The position numbers were made by a program, and so were the translations under genes. A stretch of 64,000 nucleotides of DNA from an uncultured Anaerofilum sp. (GTDB lineage: Bacteria > Bacillota > Clostridia > Oscillospirales > Ruminococcaceae). The notes below the pieces were generated by a model. That model was not told the origin of the DNA. It worked only from the letters and a program-made list of their open reading frames with translations, and ran no database searches. Below, in pieces: positions 62,966-64,000 of the stretch. Each line of letters starts with the position of its first letter. The stretch's first letter is position 1. The stretch covers positions 62,001 to 126,000 of the forward strand of contig CALWZC010000008.1 in NCBI GenBank assembly GCA_944385935.1, given 5' to 3'.

Positions 62966-63925
62966 ATGCAGCTTCGGCCCTTTTGCCCTACAGATAGAAA
63001 CTACTGCTGCCAACTGTTGGGAGTTGATGTTTTGTCTTTTCCTAAAGCATCCTGTTGTTTTTTGCTAGAAAAAGATGGTACGCCCATTGGCACAGGAGCT
63101 TTTACACCATCCCATAGTGAAACAGATTTTTTTCAGATTCTTTTCCTTGCCATAGACCCCTTGTGGCGAAAAAAGGGGTATGGCAGTTATCTTTTGCGGC
63201 AGTTACTGCACAAAATGGGAGCATATCAAAAGGCAAATGCTTCTATTTTTCTTTCACAAGACAACATAGCTGCCCATGCTTTGGTGAAAAAATTTGGATT
63301 CCAACCCTCTCCAAATTACTGCAATGATGATGCTTCTGCTGTGGAATGGGTTCGTTTTTGCCCCAAACCTTTTACCAGCCTTTCCCTTGCCCACAGCCTC
63401 ATTGCTGCCCGACTTTGTCCCGGAAGTTTTGCGGTAGATGCTACCGCTGGCCGAGGTCGTGATACAGCTTACCTATGCCGGCTTGTGGGCGAAACAGGCA
63501 AAGTATTAGCTATGGATATCCAGCCGGAAGCAGTAGAAGCCACTAACCAACTACTAGAGCAACAGGGGCTAAGTTCCATTGGAAAAGCTGTTTTGGCAGA
63601 CCATGCACAACTGGGGCAGATGGTTTCCCCTAGCTCTATAGACTGTGTTGTCTTTAATTTTGGATGGCTCCCCGGTGCTGACCACTCCATTTTTACCACT
63701 CCAAAAACCAGTTTGCCTGCTTTAGAGGCTGCCCTCACTGCACTAAAACCCAACGGTTTTTTGGTGGCAAGCATCTACCATGGTGGTATAAATGGCACCC
63801 AAGAAAAGGATACACTTCCCCTTTGGTTTGCCTCCCTAGACAGCAAAAAATATGGAGTTGTGCAATGTAATTTTGTTAACCGACAAGGAAAAGACCCTTT
63901 GGTATTTTTGGTGCAGTGCCAATAA
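62966..63925 (+). CDS. GNAT acetyltransferase fused to MnmM (YtqB)-type tRNA methyltransferase
   Basis: Residues 1-130 form a GNAT domain (FFQILFLAIDPLWRKKGYG, LLRQLLHKMGAYQ, and ALVKKFGFQPS). Residues 135-319 are a class I SAM methyltransferase with VDATAGRGRDTAYLC and VVFNFGWLPGADHSI, the YtqB/MnmM signature. MnmM makes the methyl step of mnm5s2U in tRNA wobble position. The ATG at 62966 is chosen, AAAGGAGG ten bases upstream. The two domains are in one intact frame. The acetyltransferase substrate is unknown. Confidence 0.85.
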   Translation: MQLRPFCPTDRNYCCQLLGVDVLSFPKASCCFLLEKDGTPIGTGAFTPSHSETDFFQILFLAIDPLWRKKGYGSYLLRQLLHKMGAYQKANASIFLSQDNIAAHALVKKFGFQPSPNYCNDDASAVEWVRFCPKPFTSLSLAHSLIAARLCPGSFAVDATAGRGRDTAYLCRLVGETGKVLAMDIQPEAVEATNQLLEQQGLSSIGKAVLADHAQLGQMVSPSSIDCVVFNFGWLPGADHSIFTTPKTSLPALEAALTALKPNGFLVASIYHGGINGTQEKDTLPLWFASLDSKKYGVVQCNFVNRQGKDPLVFLVQCQ

Positions 63926-63976
63926 ATCTTTGGGGCTTTTCCAATATGAATAGTATATACACAGAAAGGGATATTT

Positions 63977-64000
63977 ATGAAATTTGTTTCATGGAATGTA
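63977..64000 (+). CDS. Exodeoxyribonuclease III (first 8 codons only)
   Basis: AGAAAGGG precedes an ATG encoding MKFVSWNV at the window edge, the invariant start of exonuclease III (MKFVSWNVNGLR). Only eight codons are visible, so this is a strong hint rather than proof. Confidence 0.7.

Overview
The window looks like part of the chromosome of an AT-rich anaerobic Firmicute of the class Clostridia, probably Oscillospiraceae/Ruminococcaceae-like. This rests on strong AGGAGG ribosome binding sites, GTG and TTG starts, a class-D-type sortase, SpoIIE/SpoIIAA-family regulators, a six-gene Rnf complex in the clostridial order C-D-G-E-A-B, and an initiator tRNA of Gram-positive type. Base composition and taxonomy were judged by eye, not computed. 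Nearly all genes lie on the minus strand.

From right to left, which is the direction of transcription, the centre of the window (about 45.05 kb down to 2.8 kb) is one large cluster. It starts with NHLM-type peptide exporter genes (an amino-terminally truncated HlyD-like protein, a C39-peptidase ABC transporter and a second ABC transporter with a leader domain). It continues with a complete-looking contractile injection system (CIS): sheath, tube, tail assembly chaperone, second tube, a 1,314-aa repeat protein, LysM tube-baseplate adaptor, split VgrG-like spike (gp27-like plus gp5-like), gp25, two baseplate J-type proteins, tail protein I, a large protein with a Big domain, DUF4255 terminator, PAAR-like DUF4280 tip and AAA+ ATPase. 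There are no capsid, terminase, portal or lysis genes, so it is not a prophage, and there are no TssJLM genes, so it is not a classical type VI system. Membrane proteins are mixed in: a MORN-repeat protein, a possible pseudokinase, and a large sensor with HAMP and a degenerate cyclase domain. A helical protein with two glycine-rich hydrophobic blocks is a candidate effector.

The cluster ends in a signalling block. It holds a 40-residue double-glycine peptide, a STAS anti-anti-sigma protein, an S-adenosylhomocysteine-hydrolase-like NAD-binding protein, a MATE transporter fused to an RsbW-like kinase domain, a membrane SpoIIE phosphatase and a free RsbW-like kinase. No alternative sigma factor is seen in this block. 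The inferred reading is a CIS whose production or firing is controlled by partner switching and perhaps by an exported peptide. The most specific new observation is a probable programmed -1 frameshift in the tail assembly chaperone gene (37,083-37,109). It would fuse the chaperone to a DUF6760-like domain that has no normal start codon.

Outside the cluster are, at the left, an O-antigen-ligase-like protein (cut by the window edge), a membrane protein and a sortase. To the right are a MarR regulator with a YczE-like membrane protein, the initiator tRNA, a C39-like protein with serine in place of the catalytic cysteine, the rnf operon, an M20 dipeptidase, a NusG-domain-II protein, GluQ, a phospholipase-C-like protein and an Atg22-like MFS transporter. 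These are followed by an ECF sigma/anti-sigma operon with two membrane proteins, a small multidrug export family protein, an HtrA protease, a GNAT-MnmM fusion, and the first eight codons of a probable exonuclease III gene at the right edge.
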